DNA of 64,000 bases. Source: Acanthosepion lycidas (lineage: Eukaryota > Mollusca > Cephalopoda > Sepiida > Sepiidae). The stretch's first letter is position 1. Every line of letters starts with the position of its first letter. This document shows, piece by piece, positions 1 through 11,515 of the stretch. Made by a program: the position numbers and the translations under genes. A model generated the notes under the pieces. That model worked only from the letters and a program-made list of their open reading frames with translations. It was not told the DNA's origin and ran no database searches. Location: contig OZ010613.1 of the NCBI GenBank assembly GCA_963932145.1, positions 36,917,718 to 36,981,717 on the forward strand. The letters are read 5' to 3'.

Positions 1-130
1 TTCTTAATTTCTGTTTTTTTTTTTTTTATTGTTTTCTAGTAATATTTTCTTTTTCTATATTCTCAAACACTCAGTAACCCCTTACATCTTCGTGGCTTTA
101 TTGCCTTGCTTGGAGTGAAATAAATAAAAA
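1..130 (+). mobile_element. LINE 3' tail, family L-a
   Basis: Ends with 'cccttacatcttcgtggc' then 'tttattgccttgcttgg' and an A-rich tail. The same ending occurs at 50460-50530 and in reverse near 42600. 'L-a' is my label for a LINE whose coding end ([17 protein letters not shown]) is best seen at 31.3 kb. Confidence 0.6.
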
Positions 131-1400
131 AAAACATATAGAAGGCAAAACACTTTTAGTCACTGATGTTTAAACTGTTTTTGCCACAAGTACATTTTGG
201 CTTGTCAACTCTCCAGCCTTCTTCAGGAACCGCTCATATTTGGCAACCTTCTCAGCAAATAATAAAAGCTTTTATGACAGTATTGAAAGCTTGTGATGGA
301 TGTGTTGAGAAGTTTCAATATAAACAAATTCAATATTTCCAAAAGAAATGAATTCCATATGTAGAGAATTTTTATACATATATTTATATAAAGAACAAGA
401 TAACACACAAAAGAAGAAACAGGGAAAAATATATTTGTGTGCATCTGTGTTTGTAGCTAAAAAGGTAGAAAACATTTATGTGCTTAACTCTAGTGTGTGT
501 GATATGCCACGTGTTTGTGTGAAATTCTGAAGTTGGTTTGCCCAGAAATCTATCTTGGCAGGGACTACTGAACATGTCTTCAACTTACCACATCCTGTGA
601 CTTAGTGAGCAAAAAGAGACAGAGAGAAGGTTTATGTCCCTTCCTGAATAGAATGCCATTTAGCAGGTGTTGAGCAAAGTCCAATAGCAGACAAGGTGGG
701 GTAATCCTACAGGCTCATAAGTTATGTAATCTGCTCATAGGTGATGTGCAAAGTACTAAATTTAAAATAAATCTAATTGAACTGTGTTATATCTTCAAAC
801 TTTTATTGTTAGTAAATAATATCAGTGAATCAGAGTCACCTATATAGTGGCATACCTAGCATTCGTGAAGCTCAGGGCAGTCATTGAATTTAAAAAATGG
901 CACAATTAATTTGGAATAAGTTAAATTCTTGAAGTTAATCTAAGATTAAATTTATTTTTTCTATATTGTTTCAAGTTGATATTAAGATTGGGAATTCAAA
1001 CCAGTTTTTCTTTTGTCTGTTGTTAGATGAGCTGCATTAATTTTGATAAATAATACAAGTTTCATTCAAAATTTTAAATGTAAATCCTTTCTTTCTGCAC
1101 TCATGAACAAAAGACCTTTGTTGTCTGTCATATTTCTGTATTTCTCAGCATGGAAGATGTACGTCTATTTTGTTTGGATAAATTCCAGAAGAAAAGGATA
1201 ACACAAAAAGAAGTTTGTAGCAATTTCACCCACATTAGCAAGATATTTTGAGAACTGCTTTCTGATGTAGACAAACTCAGAATTATTCATTTTTGTCCAG
1301 GTCATCTTCTAATTAATTAATGTTGCTGTTTAGATCATTTTACCAGGCCCAAATTAAGCTAGTGCTGGGCCTGTAGCATATATTACAAAAGATCCCTAAA
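131..1400. other. Unannotated AT-rich stretch
   Basis: A short fragment related to the hairpin family (CCAGCCTTCTTCAGGAACC) sits at about 212-232. I see nothing else in 240-1400: no long frame, no paired terminal repeats, no structured RNA. Confidence 0.5.
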
Positions 1401-1401
1401 T

Positions 1402-1415
1402 TAAATATATATATA

Positions 1416-1474
<59 letters not shown>

Positions 1475-1475
1475 T
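1402..1475. repeat. (TA)n microsatellite
   Basis: About 70 nt of alternating TA with a few interruptions. Confidence 0.95.
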
Positions 1476-1863
1476 AAATCATATAATATTTACCAACATA
1501 AGAATAAAGCTTACAAAATGCGGAAATATTTATCTTTTATCAACATAATAAACAAAACTCCCAAAATATGAAGCAAAAGGATTTTAAAAAGTAAAAAAGA
1601 TATTTGAGTAGATTTAATGACCTTAATACAATGTTCAATGACAGCCCTAGGGTTGCTGGCACCCCAGGCAAGCTGAACTTTAGTGTCTTTACAAGTATAA
1701 TTTTTTTTAAATTTTCCCAAGGAGAAAAACTGAAAATATAGAATAACAAGTTTATTGCAATATACAACTTAATACAAGCTAAAAAAACATTCATTAGCCT
1801 ACCTAAAACATTTTTTCTAGCCTTTAGATCTGCAAATCTTTTCATGGCACTTTCTACACCAAC

Positions 1864-2150
1864 TGTTGAGATGTTGAGTGTTTCCGCGTGAGTGTATTGA
1901 AATAAGGACAAACACATACATAGGGAAAAATACTGGTATATTCGAAGAGGTATTTACAACAGAGAGATTAGTAGTCAAATGAACGCAGGTTAGTCAGTAA
2001 CAATCAGAAAGAGTATAAAGTCCAACTGTATCTTCCAGTAGAGAGACGGAAGTGTCATGGTCACCTGATCTCTCCAGAACTCTATAGAACTGTCCTATTA
2101 GTAGTAGAGAGATCAGTCCATTCTGATGAGAAGGTGGGTGCGCCCCAACA
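1864..2150 (-). mobile_element. Solo LTR, family S, 287 bp, TSD CCAAC
   Basis: On the - strand it runs from TGTTGGGGCGCACC to CTCAACATCTCAACA, so it has the TG...CA ends of an LTR. It is flanked on both sides by CCAAC (1859-1863 and 2151-2155), a perfect 5-bp target duplication. The same sequence occurs on the + strand at 42941-43226. No internal retrotransposon sequence lies next to it. Confidence 0.85.
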
Positions 2151-2329
2151 CCAACCTTCTTCACAAAATCATTTTCTGTTGACAAAATAGCCAAAGAATT
2201 TAATCTTTCTCGAGTCATGGGCAAGTATTTTTTTATAAGCTTTTGTCTTGAAAGATCCCAAACACATGGCATGGCAGTATGATGGCACCCTCAACCAGAA
2301 TGGAGTCTAGGTGACTACCTGAATTGACA

Positions 2330-2530
2330 GTACCTTGAACCGGCCATGATAAGGTAATGATATACTAGCTGTTTCCTTATATGGAAATATTCAGTATTCA
2401 TTGACCAGTCAGTGCTATTTTCAGTCAAAATTTATAAGTTCTTTCTGTTAAAACAATTTTTCAGAAAAATAAATTTCTCAAGTCCACTAACTGTTATTGC
2501 TCTTTCCAATATTGATGGGGGCTTTCTTCC
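2330..2530 (+). repeat. Fragment of composite repeat C
   Basis: Similar to 3490-3710 and 18100-18270 (shared TTTCTCAAGTCCA, TTATTGCTCTTTCCAATATTG). Truncated on its 3' side. Confidence 0.75.
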
Positions 2531-2579
2531 TAAACTTGTGTGAAAGAATATAAGAAAAAGAAAAACATTATTAAAGAGG

Positions 2580-2960
2580 GGGAACAATAAAAGAACAGGA
2601 ATTAAGAATATAGAAGATAATGATTAATATTGCATTTCAATTTTTGAAGTACAAATTTGACTGGAAAGTAAGAAGCTAGAAGGAAGTTCCCCAAATGAGA
2701 AGAAACTGTTAGCATGTATGGTTACATCTGTGGAGCAAAAACAGAAATAAACACCAAGACTGTCAAATACAAATGGACAAAAAATAGTTTCTGAGTTAGA
2801 GGATTGCACATTCTTCCAGTTAATAAATTAATGCTTTGAAAATAAATATTTAACATTTTTCAAACAATGGGTTGCATTCCTGCCAACAATGAAAAGCATG
2901 CTTCACAATCCTTTTGAAAAGTATTTAAGCAAAGTTTCTAAACAGATAAACCAGAAAGGA
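2580..2960 (-). mobile_element. LINE 3' end relic, family L-a, reverse
   Basis: The - strand resembles the 42598-42840 relic (shared TATTGCATTTCAATTTTTGAAG and GGAAAGTAAGAAGC in + reading). Coding capacity is lost. From 2960 to 3480 nothing further is recognisable. Confidence 0.5.
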
Positions 2961-3479
2961 GAGACAAACAGCAACAATTCATGTCACTTGGCTTAAAAGA
3001 AATTCCTTTACTCATTCACTCATCTTCTTCACCAAGCTACATAACACTTACACTTTCTTCCTTGGTTCTTCTTTCTCCCACACAGAGTCAAAGACATTTC
3101 TTTTCAGTTTAACAAATATCTACAAACAAAGACTGTAAGAACTTTAACACTCATACATACTAAGAAAAATTTAGTTGTAAAAAAACATAATAAAAATATT
3201 TTATATTTTCATATTTAAACATCTTTTCACCTTTTTTTTTGGTTTGGGGGTGATTAATATCCACAACATATATAGCAATTTAAACTGCAAAATGATGAGA
3301 CCTTGCCACCAATCTAGTACTGCATTTGAAATTTTAAAGTCTAGGTACCAAAGAGGAAAGCTCATGAGAACAATCGTAGAAAATGTTTTATATTGTTGTT
3401 GGGTTACGTATGATTAAAACACCCAAGTGAGTATCTCCAACAAATAACTCCACAGAAAATAGGGTCAATGAAAAATAAT

Positions 3480-4200
3480 AATTAGTTTATATAATGGTAA
3501 TAGTGATATTAGCTGTTTTCTTATAAGGAAACATTTGGCATTCATTAACCAAACATACAATGCTACTTTTAGTTGAAATTTATAAATCTATATATAAATA
3601 TATATCTATATTATAAAATTTATATAATCTCTTAAAAACACTTTTTCAGGAAAATAGGTTTCTCAAGTCCAGTAGCTGTTATTGCTCTTTCCAATATTGA
3701 TGCTGGTTTCCTTCCTGACCTTTTGTTTGAAGTAGTGTGGAATGTCAACATCTTGATAATGTCATTATTTTCTCTTCTCAAGTCCAGTAGCTGTTATTGC
3801 TCTTTCTAATATTGATGGTGGTTTCCTTCCTAACCTTTTGTTTCAAGTAATGTGGAATGTTAGCATCTTGATTATATCAGTATTCTTTCTTCAAGTTACT
3901 TGTAATATCTATTTTTGTTGTTGCTGCTGTTGGTAGTCCTCAAGTGATGTGGTTTCTGTTATTTGGTACATTTCTTTGTGATTCTGTAGTGCCAGTTCAC
4001 AAGGTTCAAAGAAAGATAGTCTTCACTAATACCTACATGTTTCATTCACATGAAGCCAGTTTTAATCATTGATTTTAGAAAGCAGTTGTATACAACTGAA
4101 TGTTTAGGCATTTCTGAAAGGGTTTGGTACCATGCATGACATCTATATCAGTCTTCATCTGACAAGGCTATTTAAGAACATGACTCAAGTTTTTTGGTTA
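3480..4200 (+). repeat. Composite repeat C, copy 1, left block
   Basis: Aligns by eye over its whole length with 18090-18610. It carries an internal duplication of about 110 bp: 3658-3770 and 3776-3890 both read TCTCAAGTCCAGTAGC... and end near CATTATTTT / CAGTATTC. No coding frame is conserved between copies. Confidence 0.75.
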
Positions 4201-5180
4201 ATGATTTGGTTTTGTATCAGTTTGTGGTTTTGTACAAAACTACCCCGGCACAGCTTATTTTATGTTCAATTTAACGCTTCAAATACCTTGGTGTATACCA
4301 AGGTATTTAAGTGTTTAATATTTACTAATTCCACATCCTGAATGTTAAGATGGATTTAGAGTACATGCCATCATTGTTTTCATTTCAATTTTAGATCATA
4401 GTATCTGTTTTGGAAGGGTTTATCTTGATTCCTGTCCCTTAGAACACTTGGTAAAGGATGTTGACTTTTTGTCCAAAATCATTCTTATCCCAACTATGAA
4501 TACCTATGTCATGAGCATAGCCCCAACACTATATATGGGAAGGAGCTACTCAGTCTACACTTTCCAATCTCAATAGAGTCCTAAAGCATCAGTGTTCTTT
4601 TCGACCCTGCAATCTCTTTCTCACAGATGTAACATTGCAAGACTCTCACTGTTCTAATGCTATTTCCACGAAATGTCTTTAATTCCACCAATTCTAATCT
4701 TCATGGCTAAGGCCCTTCCATGCCATGCACAACATAATGAACCACCCTCATTCCCTTCATATTCCATTGGTGAGGTGTAAGTTCCATTCAAGCAGTTTCT
4801 CCGCATTAACCGTTGCTTTGTGAAAGCAACTCCTAAGAGAATGCTTCCCCAATCACGACAATCTTAACCTGTTCAAGTCTAGGGTCAACTGTTACTGTCT
4901 CCACATATCCTCATAAGCTGTACTGTGTACTCTCTAACTCTCTACATCAAGTGGCTCTTGTGCCTTATACAGGGTGAACATCAATGTAAAAAAAAAAATA
5001 TCCTCTGTATATTGACATTGTGAGGTGAAGTAGTAATACTGTTTTCTATGAGTTTATTTGTTAAGGATGTGGTATGGAATGCTTAAATGATAGGTGCCCA
5101 TCTCTTCACATCCATGCAAGTAGATGCACAGAGCATGCATAAAATGAGGAATAATTATAGATGCAGCTCTCTGAACCTTA
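4201..5180. other. Spacer inside composite repeat C copy 1
   Basis: About 980 bp separating the two blocks that lie only about 190 bp apart in copy 2, so probably a later insertion. It reads as moderately GC-richer unique DNA; no frame, terminal repeat or tRNA-like box was recognised. Confidence 0.45.
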
Positions 5181-5510
5181 CAGAGTAATTGGCCATGTAA
5201 TTGGCAGAAATGTCCAACAAAAAGAAGTGACAAAATTTGCAATAAACAACAAGAAAAGAAAATAAAGAACAGGGCAAAAATAATACTAAGCAAACAATAT
5301 ATTCAAGACAAAAGTAGACAAAGCAACTGTCATGAGGCAGAAACATCACAAACTAAAAATGGTGTTAACACACAAAATGGGATGCAGACAAGTGATTACA
5401 GCATTCTGACTTCAAGACAAAAAAAAGGCCAGAAATATGGCAGATGAGACTGAGAAGTGGCCTATCTTATTGGCTAAGAAGAAATCCCAGCATGCATCTG
5501 TATAATTTGT
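5180..5510 (+). repeat. Composite repeat C, copy 1, right block
   Basis: Similar to 18790-19070, from AAAATTTGCAATAAACAAC to AAGAAATCCCAGCATGCATC. Confidence 0.75.
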
Positions 5511-5609
5511 TCTGTTTTTGCAGTCATGCCTTCTGGAGATTGGAACCAACAACCCTGACATATAAACATTAACATTGCTAGTTTAAGTGCAGATTTAACC
5601 AGACAGCAT

Positions 5610-5735
5610 GAATATATCAGTCTATATCTCTGAGATGAGGTATTTACATTATTCAGACTGTTATCCTCAGCTTCATTGGCATATTCACAACATTTCAACC
5701 ATTGTACACTCTGGCCTTCTTCAGGGACAGACTGG
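5610..5735 (+). repeat. Half of hairpin element FB
   Basis: A single arm: CTGAGATGAGGTATTTAC, ATTATTCAGACTGTTATCC, then CACTCTGGCCTTCTTCAGGG. No second arm follows. See the full copies at 14077, 44298, 54010 and 63377. Confidence 0.75.
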
Positions 5736-5749
5736 CAGTGGACTCATCT

Positions 5750-6860
5750 CTAAGAGAATGAACCAACAGATAACCTGATGGAGATGCTGAGCTGCATGCA
5801 AGCCACAAAATTTGGAATTGGATCAGACATATATTGACAGGATGAGAGCTTAGTAATCAGCTTGGCATTATCATCAGCGATGGCAAACTTATATATGGAA
5901 GACTTTGAGGAAATAGAATTAAAATCTACATCATTAAAGCTAATGCTATAGCTGAGATATACAGATGACACCTTCATACTCTGGCCATACCAGGAAGAGG
6001 TCTAACTACTATTGGACCATGGGAACTCAATAAGATCATCAATACAGTTCACAATGAAGAGAGAAAATAACAACAAACTCATCTTCCTGGATATACTAAC
6101 ATCCCAAACAGAGCATGTGTTCAAGACATCCATATACTGCAAGTGTACATTCACTGGACAAAACCTCAACTTCAACTCCCACCACCCATACTGTATAAAG
6201 AAATGGATTGCCTGCTGCTTAAAACATCGAGCAAAAGTTGTAAGTGGTGACCCAGAGACATATGAACAAGAAATGGTTAGTATAAGCAGTACCCTATAAT
6301 GTAACAACTAACCTAGGTACATGGCAGCACCTCTGGCAAACTGGGATAGAAGGATACAAGTGACTAACAACACTCAAAAAACAGCTTCTGTCTGCCTACC
6401 CTATGTGAGGGATTATTGGAAAAAAATAGATCTGTGGTAGCATCAGGATAACCTTCAAAAGTGGTTCAACATTTTGCAGACACCTCTCTCAAGTAAGACC
6501 TCCATATAGAAAAACACTGTGTGTATGCCATTCCATGCAGTTGTAGCAAGAAATATAAAGGAGAAACAGGCCACCCTTTTAAGTTAAGACTGCAAGAATG
6601 TCATAAAGCACTAACATGAGGGGAAATAGAAAAATCAGGTGTAGCTGACCACATATAGAGGGAAAGGGGAGACCACCACCCACTGTGGGATGAGGTTAAA
6701 ATAATAGACAGAGAACATCATTGGAAAATATTAAAACTTAAGCAATCAGCACATATGCTAGACTAGAATAATCTCCTGAGCCAACCAAGCATAGAAATGA
6801 ACACAATATGGGAACCAGTAATAAGGAGTGCTAGAGAAAAGCAATGAATAACAGCAAAAA
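5750..6860 (+). pseudogene. Penelope-like element relic: RT end plus GIY-YIG endonuclease (type A)
   Basis: Frames change several times. In order: ALSSAMANLYMEDFEE; RYTDDTFILWPYQEE (reverse transcriptase catalytic YxDD-like box); SIQFTMKRENNNKLIFLD; FTGQNLNFNSHHPYCIKK; then at about 6530-6840 the endonuclease end with KEKQATL, HEG, VGDHHPLWDEVKI-like residues and SIEMNTIWEP. This order (RT, then GIY-YIG domain) is that of Penelope-like elements. Many stops; no function expected. Type label is mine. Confidence 0.75.
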
Positions 6861-7079
6861 ATTGCAATATATATTATAATATATATACTAATATAAGCTT
6901 TGGCAAAAAATATGCAATAATAATAACATAAAAATTCCTTATGAGCACTAGTAAAAAATGGTTGCTGTGACATTAGTTTATAAGTCCCAGAAATTCATAC
7001 ACAGAGGACAAATGGCTCAGACTCAAGCACTCTTCACAAAATACTCAATAAAAACACAGTAAAAATCAGCTACAGTTGC

Positions 7080-7570
7080 ACTGAGAACATGACACAAATA
7101 ATAAAAAAGCAGAACAGGAAAACTATCAACAAACCACCCAAACAAATTAAACCCATGTGTAACTGCAGAATAAAGAATTAATGTCCCTTAAACCGTAACT
7201 GCTGACAAAACAATGTAATATACGAAGCCACAGTAAAATCACCAGATAATGAAGAAAAAATATACATAGAAGTAACTGAAGGATCCTGGAAACATAGAAA
7301 TTATGCACACAAAACATCTTTCAAAAATAGTAAATACACAAACAGCACAATGCTTTCTAAATATATCTGAGAAATTAGAAACAAAACGCAAATTACACCA
7401 AAAATATCATGGAAAATAAAGAACCTCAGCTTACAACAATCAATCTAAAAACTGCAAACTTTGCTTGGTGGAAAAAATAGCTATTATTACCTTCCTAGAA
7501 CAAAACAAAATACTAGACAAATGATCAGAACTTATCTCAAAATGCAAACATGAAAACAAATTTTTACTAC
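7080..7570 (+). pseudogene. Penelope-like GIY-YIG domain relic (type B)
   Basis: Reads IYEATVKSPDNEEKIYIEV, TEGSWKHRNYAHKTSF, KNSKYTNSTMLSKYI, a stop, then CKLCLVEK and SELISKCKHENKFLL after frame changes. This is the conserved endonuclease tail of Penelope-like elements; the usual YIG is changed to YIE. It is closely related to the relic on the - strand at 10199-10522. Confidence 0.8.
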
Positions 7571-7574
7571 GTTA

Positions 7575-7832
7575 CTTGAAAATCAAAAACTGAAAAGAAT
7601 AAATAAAAATAAATAAAATAAAAAATAAAAAAAAGTAAAATAAATTAATCTAAGCAAATAATAAACAAATTAAGAAACCACTCCTGCCATAAAAACTGTT
7701 AGAATAAACTGAAAAGAATAAATAAAAATATATAAAATAAAAATGAATAAGAAAAAACAAGTAAAATAAATTAATCCAAAAAAAAAAAAAAAAAATGGGT
7801 TAAAATAATTGTCAGAATTTGTTCATTTCATA

Positions 7833-7876
<44 letters not shown>

Positions 7877-8050
7877 TAAAAACAGACCACTTTAAGGTTC
7901 TCTGTAATAAATTATTTCACCACAGCCCTTTTAAAGGACTGCGGATCATCAGACTTTACTTCCAAACAAAAAATGAAAAGAAAATTTACACATTTTTGAC
8001 GGGCCATATTAAACCTATGTAAATTAACGAAGTGAGGGGGAGAGAGAAGA
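7575..8050. repeat. A-rich stretch and (TA)n
   Basis: 7590-7790 is nearly all A with scattered T and G (AATAAA-like repeats). 7838-7872 is a TA run. 7875-8050 holds nothing recognisable. Confidence 0.8.
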
Positions 8051-8051
8051 C

Positions 8052-8103
8052 ATGAGTGAGTTCGCAGATATTGACATATGTCAATATCTGCTAACTCACT
8101 CAT
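8052..8103. repeat. 52-bp palindrome
   Basis: Two 26-bp arms meet at CATATG; a single mismatch (GTTCGCAG against CTGCTAAC). Directly followed by a TA run at 8102-8128. Confidence 0.9.
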
Positions 8104-8235
8104 ATATATATATATATATATATATATGTATAAAATACATATATATATATATATGTATAAATATGTCAAGAGAATTGAAACCTGTGTATGCACACTAGCA
8201 TGCATATCCATAATATCTAGTTATTTTATTTACCT

Positions 8236-8236
8236 A

Positions 8237-8288
<52 letters not shown>

Positions 8289-8293
8289 TAAAA

Positions 8294-8328
<35 letters not shown>

Positions 8329-8330
8329 GC
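8236..8330. repeat. (TA)n microsatellites
   Basis: Two TA runs separated by AATATAAAATGTGTGTG. Confidence 0.95.
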
Positions 8331-8344
8331 AATTATTTATATAT

Positions 8345-8972
8345 TACTAGCAGTAGAGCCCGGCATTGCCCGGGGATGTAACAGTAAAAGAGATAGATGA
8401 AGTATCGGCCATCATAAAGACTGAAAAATAAAATTCACAAAGATTATTGTTTAAGGTTGATGGACACGCATGTCTTAATTATTTTTTTTTTTTAAGAATT
8501 GGTAAAACCCAAACTCAAACAAAAACATTGTTTTCAATCGTTATGAGTCTACCGATTGAAGAGAATTTTATTATAAACAATTGTCTTGTAAATGGAATTT
8601 TTAAAGCATTCTGAATGTAAAAATAAAGAAAAAAGTGTGCAAGACAATAAGAAACACTACCTGCCAAAAAAAAAAAAAAAAGTGAAGTTTTGTTGAAATC
8701 GGTTGAAAAATGTAGGAAATCTGATTCCATATATAAACGAACACAGACACACACTCACAAACAACCTGGGTTTTATAAGTATAACTCGATATGAGTTGTC
8801 CCCCTTTAATTAATGCCTCATGAATTTTTTTTTCAAATTGATTTTGTGCAAAAACAACTGTGTTTTTCCAATATTTGGTGCTGTCAGAACCACCGATGGT
8901 AATTTTACATATCCTGTGAAGTTTTGTTGAAATCGGTTGAAAAATGTAGGAAATCCAATCCAATATATAAAT

Positions 8973-9009
<37 letters not shown>

Positions 9010-9030
9010 TAACCTGGGTTTTATAATAAG
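8345..9030 (+). repeat. Dispersed element with 'AGCCCGGCATTGCCCGGG' head and duplicated tail
   Basis: Begins at 8357 with a GC-rich palindrome-like head. The tail GTGAAGTTTTGTTGAAATCG...TAGGAAATC occurs twice, at 8681-8720 and 8917-8956, each followed by ATATATAAA, a CA-type stretch and AACCTGGGTTTTATAA. A (CA)n run is at 8973-9004. Class unknown; similar heads and tails are widespread in invertebrate repeats. Confidence 0.6.
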
Positions 9031-9035
9031 TAAGA

Positions 9036-9213
9036 TTTATTTGAAAATTATAACATAAATATGCTATAAAATCACTACAATGAAAACCATTTTGTTTCGA
9101 CACTACTTGTGTCTTATCAAGTGATCACTTGATAAGACACCAGTAGTGTTGAAGCAAAATGGCTATTTTTGTAGTGATTTTATAACATTTATGTTATACT
9201 TTTCAAATAAATA
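9036..9213 (-). repeat. 178-bp palindrome with hammerhead-like motifs
   Basis: Arms of about 89 bp meet at AGTGATCACT. On the - strand, 9121-9094 reads CTTGATAA, a GACAC/GTGTC stem, then GAAAC: a hammerhead-ribozyme-like order with changes in the first core box. The right arm carries a second, more decayed one. See findings. Confidence 0.75.
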
Positions 9214-10190
9214 ATTATATTTACTTTACTCTTTATTGACCACTCTTTTGAGAATAGTATTTTTTGGTTATTGGAATTTATTCCAAATACACTAATCCTA
9301 TACTTGATTATTTATATATTATATATGTACGGTGCTTATTGGAAAGTGCTCAATATCAGTGATAGAGCTAACATATTTAGGTGGATTGATGTGAGTTTGT
9401 GACCCTGCGTTTCCTGCTATTTGCTTTCATTAGACAAACTTATTAATTTTTAAATTTTGGATTTATATATGGTTGCATATATCAGTGTTTTTATGGTAGT
9501 GGAAGGAAACATTTTTGTTGGAATGCCACTCATATATATATAAGTGTGTGTAAACATACATACATGTACGTTCCCTCATTGATGTATGCAGACATACACG
9601 CATGCTCACTCATTGGAGCTCACACAGACATAAGCATATATGAACAGTGTGGGACTGGGCATATATATGCATTCATGTGTCATTGCGTACATACAATTGG
9701 TTGCTATATTCAATATTGGATTGTGTAGCGAACATCTTTCGTCATTTGCAGTATCAACGCACAGACCGTTCGTCTATTTTATTTGTCAAATAATGTTTTC
9801 TTGCACACACGTATATACGTATGCACACGTGTTTACATATCTTCTATCTGTCTGTTTACTTTACTTTTTTTTATGATGGGGGTCAGTGTAAGACTGTGGT
9901 AGGTAAAATTGATATTATTTAAAAAAATTTTTTAATGCTGTTTTGTTATTGTTTTAAAGCCGGTTATTTGCTTGTTTTTGGCAATTGCACATATATAAAT
10001 GGTAGAAACTCCAATTTATAATACTTATTAGTATTTATGCGGTGGTATTAATTTTGCTGGGTGTGGGGAGTAAGTATAATTGTGGATGGATATGGTAATG
10101 GTAATTGTTCTGCGGTAGGAATTGTGGGCTAATGTGGCAATTGTGATGTGGTAGTAGTGGTATTTTTTTTATCCATTTTGCATAAATTAT
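9214..10190. other. Unannotated stretch
   Basis: 9350-9375 holds AAAGTGCTCAATATCAGTG, a motif shared with 15716-15733 and (reverse) about 16650-16670. Otherwise nothing recognisable; 9540-9880 has open frames without family features. Confidence 0.4.
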
Positions 10191-10194
10191 GATA

Positions 10195-10525
10195 ATAGCT
10201 ATTTGTTTTCATGTTTGCATTTGGAAATTATTTCTGATCTTATGTTTAGTAATTTCTTTTGCTGTGTATGAGAAATTATTTCTACCTTTTTGTATAGGTA
10301 AAGTAGGCATTTCTTTGTAATGTTGTTGTAGGCAGGTGAGTTTTTCAATATTTTCCAGCTTATTCTTGGCATAATATTTCTGTTTTTTAGATGCCATATG
10401 TATGTGGATAGTGTAGTGCTGTTTGAGTATTTTCTGTTCAAGTATGAAAGATTGTGGTTGTTTTTTCTTTTCTTGAATGGACCCTCAGTGTCACTGATGT
10501 AGTACATTGTGCTGTTGTGCAATCC

Positions 10526-10530
<5 letters not shown>
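10195..10530 (-). pseudogene. Penelope-like GIY-YIG domain relic (type B), reverse
   Basis: The 107-codon frame contains FKKRKNNHNLSYLNRKYSN, STTLSTYIWHLKNRNI, ISWKILKNSPAYNNITKKC, LLYLYKKVEI and RSEIISKCKHENK. It lines up with the relic at 7080-7570. The CLLCLxEK cysteines are partly lost. It lies upstream (- strand sense) of the 9036-9213 palindrome. Confidence 0.8.
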
Positions 10531-10576
<46 letters not shown>

Positions 10577-10580
10577 ATAT
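10525..10580. repeat. (TA)n microsatellite
   Basis: TA run with one slip, abutting the Penelope-like relic. Confidence 0.95.
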
Positions 10581-10819
10581 CTCATCAGCAAGTTATAAAA
10601 ACAAACCAATAAAAGGCCAGCTATAATAGTAGTTACATGTAATATGAAAAAGGAAAATGGTAGTGATAGGTTTTAACAGATGCTGTATAATAGAAGGGAG
10701 ATAACTCCACATTTTTTTTACTTCAGCGCACTAAAGGATAATTACATTGGAATTTTTTAATACCTTTTTTCCTTTTTTTAAATGTCATGTCCCTACTTTT
10801 TTAATTTCATGTCGTCAGC

Positions 10820-11280
10820 GATCATAGCTCTCCACATTTTCCTTTTCTTTATTACTTGTAAATGGTTTTCTTAGAAAAGACTGTCGTGTATCTTCCTGTT
10901 GCTTTATCAAGTTTTGAACCCTGATTTTTTCTTCTGCCAGACTGGATCCCACCAGATGTTTAACTTTAATCCGTAGATGAGGAAAGAAATGGATTTTTTT
11001 ATTGGTATCTTTTGCCATTATTCTTTGCCCCATGTTCATTTATAGGAACTCATTTGATAGGCTATCTGGTGTTTCCTTTCTTCTCTTCATACCTTCAATA
11101 TGTCCTCTCAGTGTTAAATTTTCTAAACCCTCTTTTCTCATTATATGTCCCATAAATGAGTGTCCTTTTATTTTATATTTTCTTTAAGACTTCTAGTTTG
11201 CTCAGATGTTCTGCCCATGGTATTCTTCGTATTTGTCAGTAGAACCATATCTCAATTGTTTCCATTCTCTTTTTCATCTG
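10820..11280 (-). pseudogene. RTE-like LINE C-terminal relic
   Basis: - strand frames read METIEIWFY, IRRIPWAEHLSKLEVLKK, NKRTLIYGTYNEKRGFRKF and NTERT. This is the region after the polymerase of the LINE best preserved at 44740-45140 ([19 protein letters not shown]). Confidence 0.65.
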
Positions 11281-11349
11281 TGATAAGCAAGTAACATCAC
11301 AATAATTGCATTAGTAAATGCTGAAACATTTATTCTGTGTATATGTAGC

Positions 11350-11515
11350 TGCACATTGGAGCAATGGATAGCAGTTTGAAATGAGTAATTGGAGAGCTTT
11401 GAATTCCAGTTGAGTTCATTACATTCACTTATATGCAAATACCTTTGGAAATGGTATGAATCCATCTCTTTTCCCCTGGCTATGGATAAATAACAAGACC
11501 AGCCTGCATAGTGAG
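11350..11515 (+). mobile_element. SINE family X
   Basis: Contains ...GGAGCAATGGATAGCAG, AATTGGAGAGC, TTCCAGTTGAGTTCATTAC, ATTCACTTATATGC and GGTATGAATCCATCTC. The family (my label) recurs on + at 16195-16320, 25440-25600, 55065-55175, 55745-55985 and 58460-58660. It recurs on - at 32510-32690, 36925-37075, 38100-38245 and 38275-38420. Confidence 0.7.

Noticed and set aside
6002..6307. 101-codon - frame and 95-codon + frame over the same bases
   Set aside because: The + frame is the Penelope-like relic; the - frame is its shadow.
8052..8103. CRISPR or phage-like structure
   Set aside because: Single palindrome in eukaryotic repeat DNA; no spaced repeats or cas-like genes anywhere in the window.
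8078..8350. Frames of alternating Tyr-Ile
   Set aside because: Translation of TA microsatellite; same for 26623-26954, 27462-27715 and 59861-60259.
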